Shown one piece after another: positions 44,371 through 54,583 of a stretch of 64,000 bases of DNA. Each line of letters begins with the position of its first letter. The stretch's first letter is position 1. The stretch is from Alkalicoccus daliensis. GTDB taxonomy: Bacteria; Bacillota; Bacilli; Bacillales; Salisediminibacteriaceae. The notes below the pieces were generated by a model. It did no database searches and had not been told where the DNA came from. It saw only the letters and a list, made by a program, of their open reading frames with translations. The stretch lies in the NCBI RefSeq assembly GCF_900103955.1, contig NZ_FNIL01000007.1:101651-165650 (forward strand), read 5' to 3'. Position numbers and translations under genes: made by a program.

Positions 44371-46292
44371 GATGACTCCTCCTCTTTTCTGCGGTCAGAT
44401 TTAGTTTGCTTAAACACGCACACCGCAAACGGAGGTACCTTGATGCGGATGTGCTGCGGTCTGCTGTGCCACTGTTCAGGGAAACTAAAGTGTTCTTTTC
44501 CGTTAAGTTGATCAGATCCTCCATACGCGGCAGCGTCTGAATTGAAAATTTCTTCGTAAGTTCCTGGTTGAGATACGCCTATTTTATAGTCATAATGCAC
44601 AGCAGGGGTGAAATTACATACAATAATGAGCTGATCTTTCTGCGTTTTGCTGTTTCTTTGAAACACAATAATACTCTGCTCACTGTTATGGGGGTCCACC
44701 CATTCAAATCCTTTTTCATCGTGATCGAGTTCATGCAGCGCTGATTCATTCTTATACAAGTGATTTAAAGATGATACATACTTTTTCATTGCGGCGTGTA
44801 GTGGGTAATCGAGCAGCAGCCAATCCAGACCTTCCTGGTCTTTCCATTCTGCATACTGACCAAACTCACCTCCCATAAATAAAAGCTTTTTTCCAGGATG
44901 CGCCATTTTATAACCGTAAAGCAGCCGGAGCTGAGCAAACTGCTGCCACTGATCCCCGGGCATTTTATTTACTAACGCTTTTTTCCCATGCACTACTTCA
45001 TCGTGTGAAAGGGGGAGCACGAAGTTTTCACTGAAGGTATACATAAAGGAAAAGGTCAGTAAATTATGGTGCCATTTCCGGTAATAGGAATCATATTCCA
45101 TGTACTTCAGCATGTCATTCATCCAGCCCATGTTCCATTTGTAATTAAATCCTAACCCGCCTGTATAGGTGGGAGAAGTTACAAGCGGCACATCGGAGCT
45201 GTCTTCCGCCATCATTAACACATGTTCATCATAAGCAAATACTGCTTCATTCAACTTGCGGAGAAAAGCGAGCGCTTCAAGGTTCTCCTCGCCGCCATAG
45301 GAGTTGTAAAGCTTGTCGGGGGCATCCTTTCTATCAAAATTCAAATACAGCATGCTCGCTACAGCATCTACACGTATGCCGTCAACGTGGCAATCCTTCA
45401 GCCAAAAGATTGCATTGGATACTAAAAAAGATTGAATTTCAGGTCTCCCGAAGTCAAAAGTAAGCGTACCCCAGGAAGGCTTTTCTGCTTTCTGTTCATC
45501 AGCGTATTCAAACAAGGGCTGTCCATCGAACATCCGCAGACCATGATCATCTTTACAGAAGTGACCAGGAACCCAATCCATTATTACCCCTATACCCGCT
45601 TGATGGCATTGATCAACAAAAAATTTAAATTGATTTGGAGTGCCGAAACGGCTGGTAACAGAAAAATAACCAGTAATCTGATATCCCCATGATAAATCGA
45701 AAGGGTGCTCAGCAAGAGGCATTAATTCAATGTGGGTATAGCCCATTTCTTTTACATAGGGTATTAATAAGTCTGCCATTTCTTCATAAGTATAGTGAGA
45801 TCCATCTTCTTTTTGTTTCCAGGTACCAAAATGGACCTCGTAAATATTAATTGGCGTTTCATAAGAAGGTTTTAATTTTTTCTTCTTTTGCCAATCCTGG
45901 TCCTTCCAGTTATATTCTTCACTGTCAAAAGGAGTGATCGAAGCTGTAGCAGGTTTTAACTCAGACTGCCGGGCAAAAGGGTCTGCTTTTAATCCGCTCC
46001 AGCCGTTCTCATTTTTAATCGCATATTTATATGCAGCACCGGAAGGGACGTCTTTAAAAAAATTCCCCCATAATCCAGTGTCATTGAGCCGGCTTAATGA
46101 ATGGGATTCCCAGTCCCAGTCGTTAAAATCTCCCGCTACAGAAACAGCCGAGGCGTGGGGAGCCCACACAACAAATCGATATCCTTCTTCCTGTTTGTAT
46201 TTAATTCGATGACATCCCAGCATACTGTGGGATTCATAATTCGTTCCTTGATGGAATAAAAATATATCTTCTTCAGATAATTTCAATGACAT
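44367..46292 (-). CDS. glgB: 1,4-alpha-glucan branching enzyme
   Basis: This GH13 enzyme makes alpha-1,6 branches in glycogen. An N-terminal CBM48 ([20 protein letters not shown]) is followed by the barrel. The nucleophile is in [16 protein letters not shown], the acid/base in [10 protein letters not shown], and the third carboxylate in [35 protein letters not shown] is a GlgB-specific block. Length is 641 aa. It is the first gene of the operon glgBCDA-glgP; AAGGAGGTTTGCATAA precedes the ATG. It is divergent from pulA. Confidence 0.97.
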   Translation of the reverse strand: MSLKLSEEDIFLFHQGTNYESHSMLGCHRIKYKQEEGYRFVVWAPHASAVSVAGDFNDWDWESHSLSRLNDTGLWGNFFKDVPSGAAYKYAIKNENGWSGLKADPFARQSELKPATASITPFDSEEYNWKDQDWQKKKKLKPSYETPINIYEVHFGTWKQKEDGSHYTYEEMADLLIPYVKEMGYTHIELMPLAEHPFDLSWGYQITGYFSVTSRFGTPNQFKFFVDQCHQAGIGVIMDWVPGHFCKDDHGLRMFDGQPLFEYADEQKAEKPSWGTLTFDFGRPEIQSFLVSNAIFWLKDCHVDGIRVDAVASMLYLNFDRKDAPDKLYNSYGGEENLEALAFLRKLNEAVFAYDEHVLMMAEDSSDVPLVTSPTYTGGLGFNYKWNMGWMNDMLKYMEYDSYYRKWHHNLLTFSFMYTFSENFVLPLSHDEVVHGKKALVNKMPGDQWQQFAQLRLLYGYKMAHPGKKLLFMGGEFGQYAEWKDQEGLDWLLLDYPLHAAMKKYVSSLNHLYKNESALHELDHDEKGFEWVDPHNSEQSIIVFQRNSKTQKDQLIIVCNFTPAVHYDYKIGVSQPGTYEEIFNSDAAAYGGSDQLNGKEHFSFPEQWHSRPQHIRIKVPPFAVCVFKQTKSDRRKEEESS

Positions 46293-46495
46293 TTATGCAA
46301 ACCTCCTTCACCAGCTTTATACAAGCAAAAATGCTCTATATTATTAGTTCTTCATTATGCAGTAAAAGTCCTGTTTAAAAAAGCATGAATTTGTGATATT
46401 TATTGAATAAGTATTCATTTTGAGCTTAAACTTGAAAGAGAATAAAAAAGAGCATAGGCTAGAATATAGCTAACTTAGAGAAGAGGGAAGCCCAA
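46293..46495. promoter_or_regulatory. Divergent control region of the glycogen operon and pullulanase
   Basis: This 203-bp AT-rich region must hold promoters for glgB (leftward) and pulA (rightward). A palindrome TGAATA-AG-TATTCA lies at 46404-46417, about centred between the genes, and is a candidate operator. No single promoter pair stands out. Confidence 0.5.
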
Positions 46496-48565
46496 ATGAA
46501 CAAAGTGTGGATGGATGAGCGGCATGTGATTGTCGTAGAAACGGATAAATTCAGTGAGGAACTTATTTTAACTACAGCTGAAAAAGAAGAATATGTACTC
46601 TATTATGAAAAAAATCTGGGAGAACACGCTGCCAGCTACAGGTCTGAAAAAATGCTGCCGGTGGAAAAAGGAATGAAGGTAGTAATCGAAGAAGAAACAC
46701 TGCCCGTATATTTAAGAGGAATTGTAAGAGATATTGTTTTTGATGATATTTTTCCTGCAGCAGAAGAAGTACTTGGTGCATCTGTACAGGAATCGCACAC
46801 AACCTTCAGCGTGTGGAGTCCTGTTGCTGAGAAGATGAGTCTTGTTTTAGAGAATGAAGAATTTGAGATGAATGAGAAGACGAACGGTACATGGGAAATA
46901 AAACTGGAAGAAAATTTAACGGGAAAAGAATATATTTATAAAGCCGTAATCCACGGGGAAACACAATATGTTGTAGACCCTTATGCAAAAGCACTTACTC
47001 CAAATTCCACCAAAGCTGTGGTATATGACCAGCCGGCACGTGCTGCAGCTGCACGTCCTCAGCTTGCACATACGCAGGACAGCATAATTTATGAACTGCA
47101 TATACGTGATGCTTCGATACATAAAGAAAGTGGGATGAAAGCAAAAGGAAAATATCTCGGCCTGACAGAATTAAACACGAAAACCTCCCGGGGTTATTCT
47201 ACAGGGTTATCTTATATTAAAGAATTAGGTGTAACGCATGTAGAGCTGCTTCCAGTAAATGATTTTGGAAGAGTAGATGATCTGGCACCAGATAAACAAT
47301 ATAATTGGGGATACGATCCGCTTTTCTTTATGGCACCGGAGGGAAGCTATGCACAGGATGTAACAGATCCTTTTGCAAGGATAAAAGAATTACAGCAGAT
47401 GATCGATGCTTTTCACAAAGAAGACTTGGGAATAATTCTCGATGTTGTCTATAATCACGTATTTGTTATGGAAGAGTCCCCATTTGAGCAGCTGGTGCCC
47501 GGTTACTATTTCAGGTATCAGCTGGACGGGAGAATCAGTAATGGCACAGGTGTCGGTAATGATTTTGCTTCTGAGCGGCATATGGGAAGAAAATTCATCC
47601 TGGATGCAGTAGATTACTGGTTGAATCATTTTAAAGCAGATGGATTCCGGTTCGATTTAATGGGTACCATCGATAAGAAAACGATGCAGCTTATTTCTGA
47701 AAGATGCCAGGAGGAAGAAACGCCTATTCTCCTTCTTGGAGAAGGATGGAATCTTCCTACCGCGCTTGCTGAAGACCAGAAAACGGTGCATACACAGGCG
47801 GGAGATATACCTTATATTCGATTCTTCAATGATTTTTTCAGGGACACAGTAAAGGGAAGCACCTTTGATTTTAATGATTATGGATTTGTGAATGGGAAAG
47901 GAAGATTTGTTGAGCGGATGGCGCAGCTGGTAAAAGGATCTGCTGATGATCAGGAAAATGTCCCTCCTTATGTAGCGGAGGCAGTGCAGACGGTGAATTA
48001 TGTGGAATCTCATGATAACCACACTTTATGGGACCGGCTGGAAAAAGCAAATGGCAGTGAAGAGGAAGCAGACCGACGGGCAATGCAGCAGCTGGCAACC
48101 GGCTTGGTTCTTATGAGCCAGGGGGTCCCTTTTATTCATGCAGGCCAGGAGTTCTACCGTACGAAAAAGGGTGAAGGGAACAGTTATATTTCCGGGGATG
48201 ATATCAACGCGCTGGACTGGGAGCGGCGGGAAATTTTTGAAGAAGATATTCAGTTCGTGCGGGATCTCATCAGTATCCGCCGCCGTCTGCAGGTGTTCCG
48301 TCTTCGCTCCACCGACACGATTCGAGACCGGCTGCATATATTGACTACCCCTGCGCCGGTGTTTGGTTACACCTTGCTGGAAGACGGAAGAGATATTGTG
48401 ATTTATGTGAACCCGACAAAAAGAAGATACGAAATTCAACTTCCTTCTTCAGGCACATGGCTGAGACTTGCGTCAAATCAAAAACCGGGGGAAGAGCCGT
48501 TACAGGGCGAATTCCTGCATTTAGAACCTTATGAATTTCTTGTGCTAAAAAAGTTCCGCCGATAG
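46496..48565 (+). CDS. pulA: Type I pullulanase (AmyX-like debranching enzyme)
   Basis: This intracellular GH13 enzyme hydrolyses alpha-1,6 bonds of glycogen or maltodextrin branches. The type I pullulanase motif YNWGYDPLFFMAPEGSYA is present. The nucleophile is in DGFRFDLMGTID, the acid/base in LLLGEGWNL, and the third carboxylate in NYVESHDNHTLWD. A CBM48-like domain (TTFSVWSPVAEKMSLVLENE) precedes the barrel, and an N41-type beta domain lies before it. No signal peptide is visible, so it is cytosolic. Length is 689 aa. It partners glgP in glycogen breakdown and is divergent from glgB. Confidence 0.94.
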   Translation: MNKVWMDERHVIVVETDKFSEELILTTAEKEEYVLYYEKNLGEHAASYRSEKMLPVEKGMKVVIEEETLPVYLRGIVRDIVFDDIFPAAEEVLGASVQESHTTFSVWSPVAEKMSLVLENEEFEMNEKTNGTWEIKLEENLTGKEYIYKAVIHGETQYVVDPYAKALTPNSTKAVVYDQPARAAAARPQLAHTQDSIIYELHIRDASIHKESGMKAKGKYLGLTELNTKTSRGYSTGLSYIKELGVTHVELLPVNDFGRVDDLAPDKQYNWGYDPLFFMAPEGSYAQDVTDPFARIKELQQMIDAFHKEDLGIILDVVYNHVFVMEESPFEQLVPGYYFRYQLDGRISNGTGVGNDFASERHMGRKFILDAVDYWLNHFKADGFRFDLMGTIDKKTMQLISERCQEEETPILLLGEGWNLPTALAEDQKTVHTQAGDIPYIRFFNDFFRDTVKGSTFDFNDYGFVNGKGRFVERMAQLVKGSADDQENVPPYVAEAVQTVNYVESHDNHTLWDRLEKANGSEEEADRRAMQQLATGLVLMSQGVPFIHAGQEFYRTKKGEGNSYISGDDINALDWERREIFEEDIQFVRDLISIRRRLQVFRLRSTDTIRDRLHILTTPAPVFGYTLLEDGRDIVIYVNPTKRRYEIQLPSSGTWLRLASNQKPGEEPLQGEFLHLEPYEFLVLKKFRR

Positions 48566-48653
48566 TTGAACAATATAGAAAACTTATTTACAATGAGAAA
48601 AGGCTTTTCTGTCGAAAGAAGATGCATCGAAAGTAAATGAACGAGGGGTAAGG

Positions 48654-49457
48654 GTGAAACAATTGGAACATTTCACAGGCAAAGACTTTATAGGTGATGG
48701 ATGGCATTTGCGTCCTGCCGGTGGAGCAACCGGTGAGGCTTATGTAGCTGAACAAGGAAAACAGAAAATATTTGTTAAGCGTAATTCTTCGCCATTTTTA
48801 GCTGTTTTGTCTGCGGAAGGGATTGTTCCTAAACTGCTTTGGACGAAACGTCTGGAAAACGGTGATGTGATTACCGCACAACAGTGGGTAAATGGGAGAG
48901 AATTAAAAGTCCAGGAAATGAATAATAAGCGGGTGAGTAAACTTCTTGCGAAGATTCATCAGTCGGAAGAACTGCTCGATATGTTTAAAAGGATGGGTAA
49001 CAAGCCGTTAATTCCCCAAAATATCTACAGGGCACTGGAAACACATGTAAAACATAAGCAATTAGCAGAGGATGCTGTTGATAAAGCACTTACTCTTTTG
49101 GAAAAAGAATTTCCAGGATTGACAGAAAGTTCTTTTGTAGTATGTCATGCAGATGTTCATCATAATAATTGGATTGAAGATGAACGCAGGAATTTATTTT
49201 TAATCGACTGGGACGGAGCGCAGGTAGCAGATCCTGCGCTCGATTTAGCCCCGCTTCTTTATGAATATGTACCCGGAGAAGACTGGGGAAGCTGGATAGA
49301 AGCTTATGGAGCTGTATTGACTAATGAACTGAAATACCGTCTTTGGTGGTATCGTACGATACAGTGTATTGAGAATGTGCTCTGGTTCCGGGACCGGGAA
49401 GACCCGGAAGCAGAAAGATGGCTTGCTGCTTTAGAAGAACTAATACGCTATAAATAA
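48654..49457 (+). CDS. ytmP: Aminoglycoside-phosphotransferase-fold kinase, YtmP-like
   Basis: This 267-aa kinase-like protein has the APH catalytic motif VVCHADVHHNNWI (catalytic Asp) and the metal-binding DWDGAQVADPALDLAPLLYE. AGGATGEAYVAE at the start is the nucleotide loop. The family includes thiamine kinase, so its substrate may be a small metabolite, but it is unknown. The start is GTG at 48654, with an in-frame TTG at 48663 also plausible. It follows pulA by 88 nt, matching the amyX-ytmP order of B. subtilis. Confidence 0.87.
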   Translation: MKQLEHFTGKDFIGDGWHLRPAGGATGEAYVAEQGKQKIFVKRNSSPFLAVLSAEGIVPKLLWTKRLENGDVITAQQWVNGRELKVQEMNNKRVSKLLAKIHQSEELLDMFKRMGNKPLIPQNIYRALETHVKHKQLAEDAVDKALTLLEKEFPGLTESSFVVCHADVHHNNWIEDERRNLFLIDWDGAQVADPALDLAPLLYEYVPGEDWGSWIEAYGAVLTNELKYRLWWYRTIQCIENVLWFRDREDPEAERWLAALEELIRYK

Positions 49458-50080
49458 TTATAATAAACTTTATTTGAGATTTTCTGTATTTTTGTTAATA
49501 ATATTCTAATTATGCCGGAACAGATCAATAAAGCTGGATGAAGCCGGAAATAAGTGAATGCTGAAAATGAAAGGCAAGACCGGCAGAAATCTGCTGTCAT
49601 TTCTGCAAAGGGGCGGCATTGATTCAATCATTAAAGTTGATTTAATATATAAGCAACAGGGTTGTCCTGAATCGATTTACAGGACAGCCCTTCCTTTATG
49701 TTTTTGCTCTGTTATAGTCTGGTGTGGTTATAAAGAAGGTGCAACTGCGGCTCTTTATTTCTTTGTGGCAAGCCGGGGGAAAGCGGAGTACTCACTTACT
49801 ATCAACAGGGAACTTTAACAGAGACACTCATACAAAATTTTTGCACCATGAAGTACGAAAATTAATACTGCTGTGTAACGAAGAAGAGAACATGCCCTTG
49901 GGTATGCCTCTCCGAAAGTGAAACATCAGTATTACTTCTTTTAGCGGAAATTTTATATTCAAAGTAGCTATGTTTTTTCTTATCTGACCTGAAGATAAAT
50001 TTCACTATTTGAGCTGAACACAAGAATCTGTGAGTTTTTTCAGCAACTATAAATAATTTTTAAAGGAGAATATTTAAAAT
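49458..50080. other. Intergenic region between ytmP and trmB, no confident gene
   Basis: After the terminator at 49659, the region is AT-rich. A short GCAAGCCGGGGGAAAGCGGA stretch at about 49770 recalls the dispersed repeat's module 1 but is too short to call. An 86-codon frame at 49558 lacks a ribosome binding site and crosses the terminator, so it is not called. The ytzH gene that B. subtilis has here is absent. Confidence 0.55.
49659..49697 (+). terminator. Intrinsic terminator after ytmP
   Basis: GGGTTGTCCTG pairs with CAGGACAGCCC around AATCGATTTA, followed by a T-rich tail. Confidence 0.8.
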
Positions 50081-50770
50081 ATGAGACTGCGTAATAAACC
50101 TTGGGCGAAAGATTTTATAAAGGAACATCATCAAATTGTTGAGGCGGACCCGAAGTCCTGGAAAGGAAAATGGAGCGAAAGATTCGGTAACGACAACCCT
50201 ATTTTTGTAGAAGTAGGTTCCGGCAAGGGTAGATTTGTAAATGAAATGGCCAGGCTTTATCCGAAAGTAAATGTAATCGGAATCGAATTATACGAAAGTG
50301 TCATTGTGACTGGAGTCGAGCAGGCAGTTGAAGAGCCTAAACCCAATTTAATTTTTTTACAGCAGAACGTGAATGAACTGCAGGACTTTTTCGCTGCAGA
50401 CGAGCTGGACCGGCTGTATATCAACTTTACTGATCCGTGGCCGAAAAATCGGCACGCAAAACGAAGGTTAACCCATGAAGGATTTTTAGAGAAATATGAA
50501 GAAGTACTTAAAGAGAACGCTGAAATACATTTTAAAACAGATAACCAGGGATTGTTTGAGTATTCTCTGGAATCGATGACGCACTATGGATGCAGTCTCC
50601 AAAACGTAAGCCTTGATTTACACAACAGCGGGAAAAAAGATAATATTATGACGGAATATGAAGAGAAATTCTCGAAAAAAGGTATGCGTATTTATCGATT
50701 GGAGGCAAAGCTTCATAAAAAAAGCATAAGGTGGGGATCTAATGGCATTAGAAAAGTTTCACGTCAGTGA
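50081..50770 (+). CDS. trmB: tRNA (guanine-46-N7)-methyltransferase
   Basis: This SAM-dependent enzyme methylates G46 in tRNA variable loops. [14 protein letters not shown] is the SAM loop, and [20 protein letters not shown] with EGFL is the TrmB signature. Length is 229 aa. AAAGGAG precedes the ATG. The 3' end overlaps the start of ytnP by 29 nt, so the genes are coupled. The order amyX-ytmP-trmB is shared with B. subtilis. Confidence 0.96.
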   Translation: MRLRNKPWAKDFIKEHHQIVEADPKSWKGKWSERFGNDNPIFVEVGSGKGRFVNEMARLYPKVNVIGIELYESVIVTGVEQAVEEPKPNLIFLQQNVNELQDFFAADELDRLYINFTDPWPKNRHAKRRLTHEGFLEKYEEVLKENAEIHFKTDNQGLFEYSLESMTHYGCSLQNVSLDLHNSGKKDNIMTEYEEKFSKKGMRIYRLEAKLHKKSIRWGSNGIRKVSRQ

Positions 50771-51605
50771 AGACACTACTTTAACTTGGTTGAACGGCGG
50801 AGTTACTCATATGGATGGAGGAGCGATGTTTGGCGTAGTGCCGAGACCGCTCTGGACAAAAAAATACCCTGTAAATGAAAAAAATCAAATTGAACTCAGA
50901 ACAGATCCTATCCTGATTCAAATGCCGGATCGGAATATTCTGCTGGAGTCAGGGATCGGGAATGGAAGGTTATCAGAGAAAGCAATGCGAAATTATGGAG
51001 TCACGGAAGAAGCTCAGCTGGATAAGAATCTGAAGGAACTTGGCCTTACCAGAAATGATATAGATACAGTGATGATGACACATATGCATTTTGATCATGC
51101 CTGCGGTCTGGTGCTGGAAACTGAGGATGGGCCCGCACCAGCTTTTCCAAATGCTGAAATATGGACATCTCAAATTGAGTGGGAAGAAATGCAGCATCCT
51201 AACATTCGTTCCCGTAATACATATTTCAGGGAAAACTGGGAACCGGTGAAACATCTTGTTAAAACCTTCTCGGACAGTAGGGAAATAGCACCGGGCATTG
51301 AAATGGTTCATACAGGAGGCCACAGTGCCGGGCACAGCATCATTCACATATCCAGAGGAGACCGAGATATCTGGCATATGGCTGATATTATGCCTACACA
51401 CGCGCATCAAAATGTCCTGTGGGTACTTGCTTATGATGATTATCCAATGGATTCTATTGAGAAAAAACAGAAGTATATTACGCCTGCACTGGAACGTGAG
51501 GACTGGTTCTTATTTTATCATGACTATAAATACCGGATGCTCCGCTGGGATAAAAGCGGTAAAGAAATTGCAGAGTCTTTAAATAGAGATACAACTTCTG
51601 AATAA
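50742..51605 (+). CDS. ytnP: Metallo-beta-lactamase-fold lactonase, YtnP-like
   Basis: This 287-aa hydrolase of the MBL fold has the zinc motif [12 protein letters not shown] (HxHxDH). Further ligands are probably the His in [10 protein letters not shown] and the Asp in [13 protein letters not shown]. subtilis YtnP degrades lactone signals of Streptomyces (quorum quenching), so a lactonase role is likely but not shown. Start ATG with GGTGGGG upstream lies inside the trmB coding region. It is followed by repeat copy D instead of a terminator. Confidence 0.9.
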   Translation: MALEKFHVSEDTTLTWLNGGVTHMDGGAMFGVVPRPLWTKKYPVNEKNQIELRTDPILIQMPDRNILLESGIGNGRLSEKAMRNYGVTEEAQLDKNLKELGLTRNDIDTVMMTHMHFDHACGLVLETEDGPAPAFPNAEIWTSQIEWEEMQHPNIRSRNTYFRENWEPVKHLVKTFSDSREIAPGIEMVHTGGHSAGHSIIHISRGDRDIWHMADIMPTHAHQNVLWVLAYDDYPMDSIEKKQKYITPALEREDWFLFYHDYKYRMLRWDKSGKEIAESLNRDTTSE

Positions 51606-51679
51606 GCTGCTTATGCATAACTAAGCCGAACAGAATTCATAGCCTCTTCAGGAAATATAGGTACTAATAATAAGCAGCC

Positions 51680-52139
51680 TATAAGAAGAGCATGGGTCCG
51701 CGCAGCCACATCCATCTCGGGAAAAGCTTACGAGATGGATGCAAAACCCTGGCTGGCTTCCTGCAGTCCCCGCCGGGCACTATGGAGAAAAGTTATTCCC
51801 GAAGAAAAATTGTTCACATCTCTTCGGTTTCGTATAAAAACCATTGCTTTTCTTAATTATGCTGCAGTCGCAGAAGGTCGACTCCTGGAGGATGAAGAAC
51901 GATTCTTATATCTTCCCAAGTGTTTTACTGGGAAGATATAGTAAGCATGTGCGAAACCAGCCAATGATCTTGAAATCACTGGAAAGAGCTCTTTGCTTTC
52001 CAGTGATTTGGCTGTGTGAAGCCATGCTCCTCTTTTTAAGAAGGCAGGTTCGCTGAGAGAGTTCCCTCCGGAAAGCGTACCTTCGAAGGCAAAGCATAAA
52101 AGCGTATACTTATACAGGTAAATCACTTTTTTCAACAGC
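51680..52139 (+). repeat. Dispersed intergenic repeat, copy D (about 460 bp)
   Basis: From about 51768 it is nearly identical to copy C on the opposite strand: TATGGAGAAAAGTTATTCCC, TTTCGTATAAAAACCATTGC, hairpin TATATCTTCCCA / TGGGAAGATATA (51908-51941), hairpin AAATCACTGGAAAG / CTTTCCAGTGATTT (51973-52009), then GGAAAGCGTACCTTCG and TTTTTTCAACAGCG. Its left part (51685-51755) is an inverted, diverged copy of its own hairpin module, with AGAGCATGG and GCAGCCA conserved but a different perfect 11-bp stem (CATCCATCTCG / CGAGATGGATG). It ends one nucleotide before a terminator. Confidence 0.85.
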
Positions 52140-52140
52140 G

Positions 52141-52173
52141 AAAAATCCCTTCAATATCTGAAGGGATTTTTTG
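52141..52173. terminator. Bidirectional terminator between copy D and ytzB
   Basis: AAAAATCCCTTC pairs with GAAGGGATTTTT around AATATCT, with U-runs on both strands. It serves ytzB leftward and any transcript from ytnP rightward. Confidence 0.9.
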
Positions 52174-52220
52174 ATGTTGAATAAGAAAGTTTATATTAAC
52201 GCTTACATTTTCAGTGAAGA

Positions 52221-52541
52221 TTAATCCTGCTTTTTAAGGTCAATAATAGTCCCGGAAACTGCATCTACATAAAATTCATAGGCTTCTACGGTACCATTTT
52301 CTTCAGCAATAGTGATACCGCCGCGGTACACATCATAAGCAAGCTGTTCCTTTTCATACTGTTCTGTAATCATATGGACCCAGGAACCTTCGATTGTGCC
52401 CAGCTCAGAAGCTTTTTTCTTTACCAGCTTTAAGGCTTTCTCAGGCGCCAGCAGGGATTCTTTCTGGTCAAGCGTATTTTTTGCAATCATAGTTACAGCA
52501 ACACCGGCACCTACGCCAGCGGCAAAACGTTTCCAACTCAT
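52221..52541 (-). CDS. ytzB: PepSY-domain membrane-anchored protein (YtzB-like)
   Basis: This 106-aa protein has a single N-terminal helix (RFAAGVGAGVAVTMIA) and one PepSY domain: APEKALKLVKKKASELGTIE, then the EFYVDAVSGTIIDLKKQD end. PepSY domains often inhibit proteases or act in cell-surface regulation. ATG at 52541 is behind GAAGGAGTG; the frame runs to 52550. It is divergent from the M42 peptidase gene ytoP, as in B. subtilis where ytzB and ytoP are neighbours. Confidence 0.88.
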   Translation of the reverse strand: MSWKRFAAGVGAGVAVTMIAKNTLDQKESLLAPEKALKLVKKKASELGTIEGSWVHMITEQYEKEQLAYDVYRGGITIAEENGTVEAYEFYVDAVSGTIIDLKKQD

Positions 52542-52853
52542 AACAAACACTCCTTCTTATCTCTGCATATCTTTCTTACAGTATATCGAAAGAAATAATA
52601 ATTGCCAATAATGAAGGGGCGGTTTAAAGAGAAAACTTCATAGTTTCTATCAATTACTTCCGTTGAACGTGCTTTTCCTGCGGCACTGAATTTTCTGCCC
52701 GGCTCCTTTATCTAAGCTGAGGCGCATATATAAATTCACATGTCTGCCGGAGAAGCTGCTGAAAATATTTCGCATTTCGAAAAATACTGGAAACCCTTTA
52801 ATTGTTTCTGTAAAATAAAAATTATGAGAAACAAAATAAGGAAGGGTGAAAAG

Positions 52854-53927
52854 ATGCATAAGGATACATATCAAATGTTTGAAACACTGACGCAGCTGCC
52901 AGGAGCTCCAGGATTCGAACATCAAGTCCGTAAGTATGTGAAAGAGGAACTTCAGAAGTACAGTGATGAAATTATACAGGATAGACTCGGAAGTGTGTTC
53001 GGCGTTAAACAGGGAACTGCTGAAGCTCCTAAAGTTATGGTAGCCGGGCATATGGATGAAGTAGGGTTTATGGTTACTTCCATTAATGAAAAAGGGCTTA
53101 TCCGTTTTCAGCCTCTTGGGGGATGGTGGAGTCAGGTACTTCTTGCTCAGAGACTTGAAATCATTACTGATAATGGTCCGGTAACTGGAGTGATTGGCTC
53201 CATCCCGCCGCATCTGCTTGATGAAGCAAAACGCAATAAGCCGATGGCTGTTAAAAATATGTATATCGATATTGGGGCAGATGATAAAGCAGATGCAGAG
53301 AGAATTGGAATTAAACCTGGACAGCAGGTAGTGCCTGTCTGTCCATTAGAAAAGCTGGCGAACGAAAAGAAACTTATGGCAAAAGCATGGGATAACCGGT
53401 ACGGCGTAGGTCTCTCTATCGAATTAATGAAGGAACTGCAGGGTACAGAACTGCCTAATACTCTTTATTCCGGGGCTACTGTTCAGGAAGAAGTCGGATT
53501 AAGAGGGGCGCAGACAGCTGCCAACATGATCAACCCTGATATTTTTTATGCGTTGGATGCAAGCCCGGCAAATGATGCTTCAGGAGAAAAAGATGCATTT
53601 GGGCATTTAGGAAAAGGAGCACTTCTTCGTATTTTTGACAGAACGATGGTTACGCATAGAGGAATGAGAGAGTTTATTCTTGATACAGCAGAGTCGAACG
53701 GTATTCCCTATCAATTCTTTGTATCTCAGGGAGGCACTGATGCAGGAAGAGTCCACATATCTAATAATGGTGTACCATCTGCGGTGATCGGAATTTGTTC
53801 CCGTTATATCCATACAGCAGCATCTATCATGCACGTAGATGATTATGCAGCCGCAAAAGAATTACTTATCAAACTCGTGAAAAAAACCGATGCCACTACG
53901 ATGCAGAAAATTCGGGATAATGTATAG
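52854..53927 (+). CDS. ytoP: M42-family metallo-aminopeptidase (YtoP-like)
   Basis: This 357-aa cytosolic dinuclear zinc peptidase is of the glutamyl aminopeptidase/deblocking aminopeptidase group. Metal ligands appear as AGHMDEVGF (His), AKAWDNRYG (bridging Asp), [11 protein letters not shown] (Glu, catalytic and ligand), [11 protein letters not shown] (Asp) and [11 protein letters not shown] (His). [14 protein letters not shown] opens the enzyme. GGAAGGGTGAAAAG precedes the ATG at 52854; the longer frame to 52740 lacks a site. Copy E of the dispersed repeat follows the stop directly. Confidence 0.93.
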   Translation: MHKDTYQMFETLTQLPGAPGFEHQVRKYVKEELQKYSDEIIQDRLGSVFGVKQGTAEAPKVMVAGHMDEVGFMVTSINEKGLIRFQPLGGWWSQVLLAQRLEIITDNGPVTGVIGSIPPHLLDEAKRNKPMAVKNMYIDIGADDKADAERIGIKPGQQVVPVCPLEKLANEKKLMAKAWDNRYGVGLSIELMKELQGTELPNTLYSGATVQEEVGLRGAQTAANMINPDIFYALDASPANDASGEKDAFGHLGKGALLRIFDRTMVTHRGMREFILDTAESNGIPYQFFVSQGGTDAGRVHISNNGVPSAVIGICSRYIHTAASIMHVDDYAAAKELLIKLVKKTDATTMQKIRDNV

Positions 53928-53939
53928 GTGTGCTGTATT

Positions 53940-54045
53940 TTTAAGAAGGCAGGTTAGCTGAGAAAGTTCCCTCCGGAACGCGCACCTTCGACGACAAAGC
54001 ATAAAAGCGTAAACTTATACAGAAGAAATATTTTTTCAACAGCCT
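53940..54045 (+). repeat. Dispersed intergenic repeat, copy E (module 3)
   Basis: TTAAGAAGGCAGGTTAGCTG, then AGAAAGTTCCCTCCGG, CAAAGCATAAAAGCGTAAAC and TTTTTTCAACAGCCTG match the 3' module of copies C and D very closely. It begins 13 nt after the ytoP stop and ends directly against a terminator. Confidence 0.85.
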
Positions 54046-54046
54046 G

Positions 54047-54077
54047 AAAAGCAGCCTGGCTCAACCAGGCTGCTTTT
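54047..54077. terminator. Bidirectional terminator between ytoP and ytoQ
   Basis: AAAAGCAGCCTGG pairs with CCAGGCTGCTTTT around CTCAA. It adjoins repeat copy E and serves ytoQ on the minus strand. Confidence 0.92.
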
Positions 54078-54136
54078 ACTTAGAAACTTTATTTGAGTGA
54101 TGCAAGGATTGATTGAAACTTTACTTAGGGGAACTT

Positions 54137-54583
54137 TTAGTTTTCCTGGAAAATATAAGCAAGTGCCTGTAAAGCTTGTTCGGCTGTTTCTACGGTAACC
54201 TGTGCTTTCTGCGAAAGCTCTTTTAACGGATGATGCAGAGACTCAGGACGAACGAGGATCAGCGGCTTATTTGTTGCGATTGCTGCTCCTGCATCCATGG
54301 CACTGTTCCACTGTTTGTATTTTTCACCAAATAAAGCCACGACTGCATCTGACTTTTCCATTAACACTCTCGTACGCAGATTGTTCATCTGGGAAGCAGT
54401 TTCGTCCTTTATTATATTATTTGGCTGTTCGCCTAAAATTTCTTCCCCGATATTATCTGAACGTTCATGATTTTCCATAGGACCTACAAAATCAATCGGC
54501 AGGTTTTTTTCTTCTGCTTTCTGCTTTAATTGTTCACGCCAGTCATCATGAATCTGACCAGCAAGGTAAACTGTAAGACGCAT
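54137..54583 (-). CDS. ytoQ: YtoQ-family protein (nucleoside-deoxyribosyltransferase-like fold)
   Basis: This 148-aa cytosolic protein has the start MRLTVYLAGQIHDDWR and the internal blocks FVGPMENHERSD and KYKQWNSAMDAGAAIATNKP, which match the YtoQ family (TIGR03646). Its fold resembles nucleoside 2-deoxyribosyltransferases, but no activity is established. AAAGGAGAG precedes the ATG. It stands alone between copy E and a lipoprotein gene. Confidence 0.88.
   Translation of the reverse strand: MRLTVYLAGQIHDDWREQLKQKAEEKNLPIDFVGPMENHERSDNIGEEILGEQPNNIIKDETASQMNNLRTRVLMEKSDAVVALFGEKYKQWNSAMDAGAAIATNKPLILVRPESLHHPLKELSQKAQVTVETAEQALQALAYIFQEN

Noticed and set aside
49558..49818. 86-codon open frame after ytmP
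   Set aside because: No ribosome binding site, it runs across the ytmP terminator, and the product resembles no known protein.
51606..51680. Inverted GCTGCTTAT / ATAAGCAGC after ytnP as a terminator
   Set aside because: The arms are about 60 nt apart without a U-run; not a convincing intrinsic terminator.
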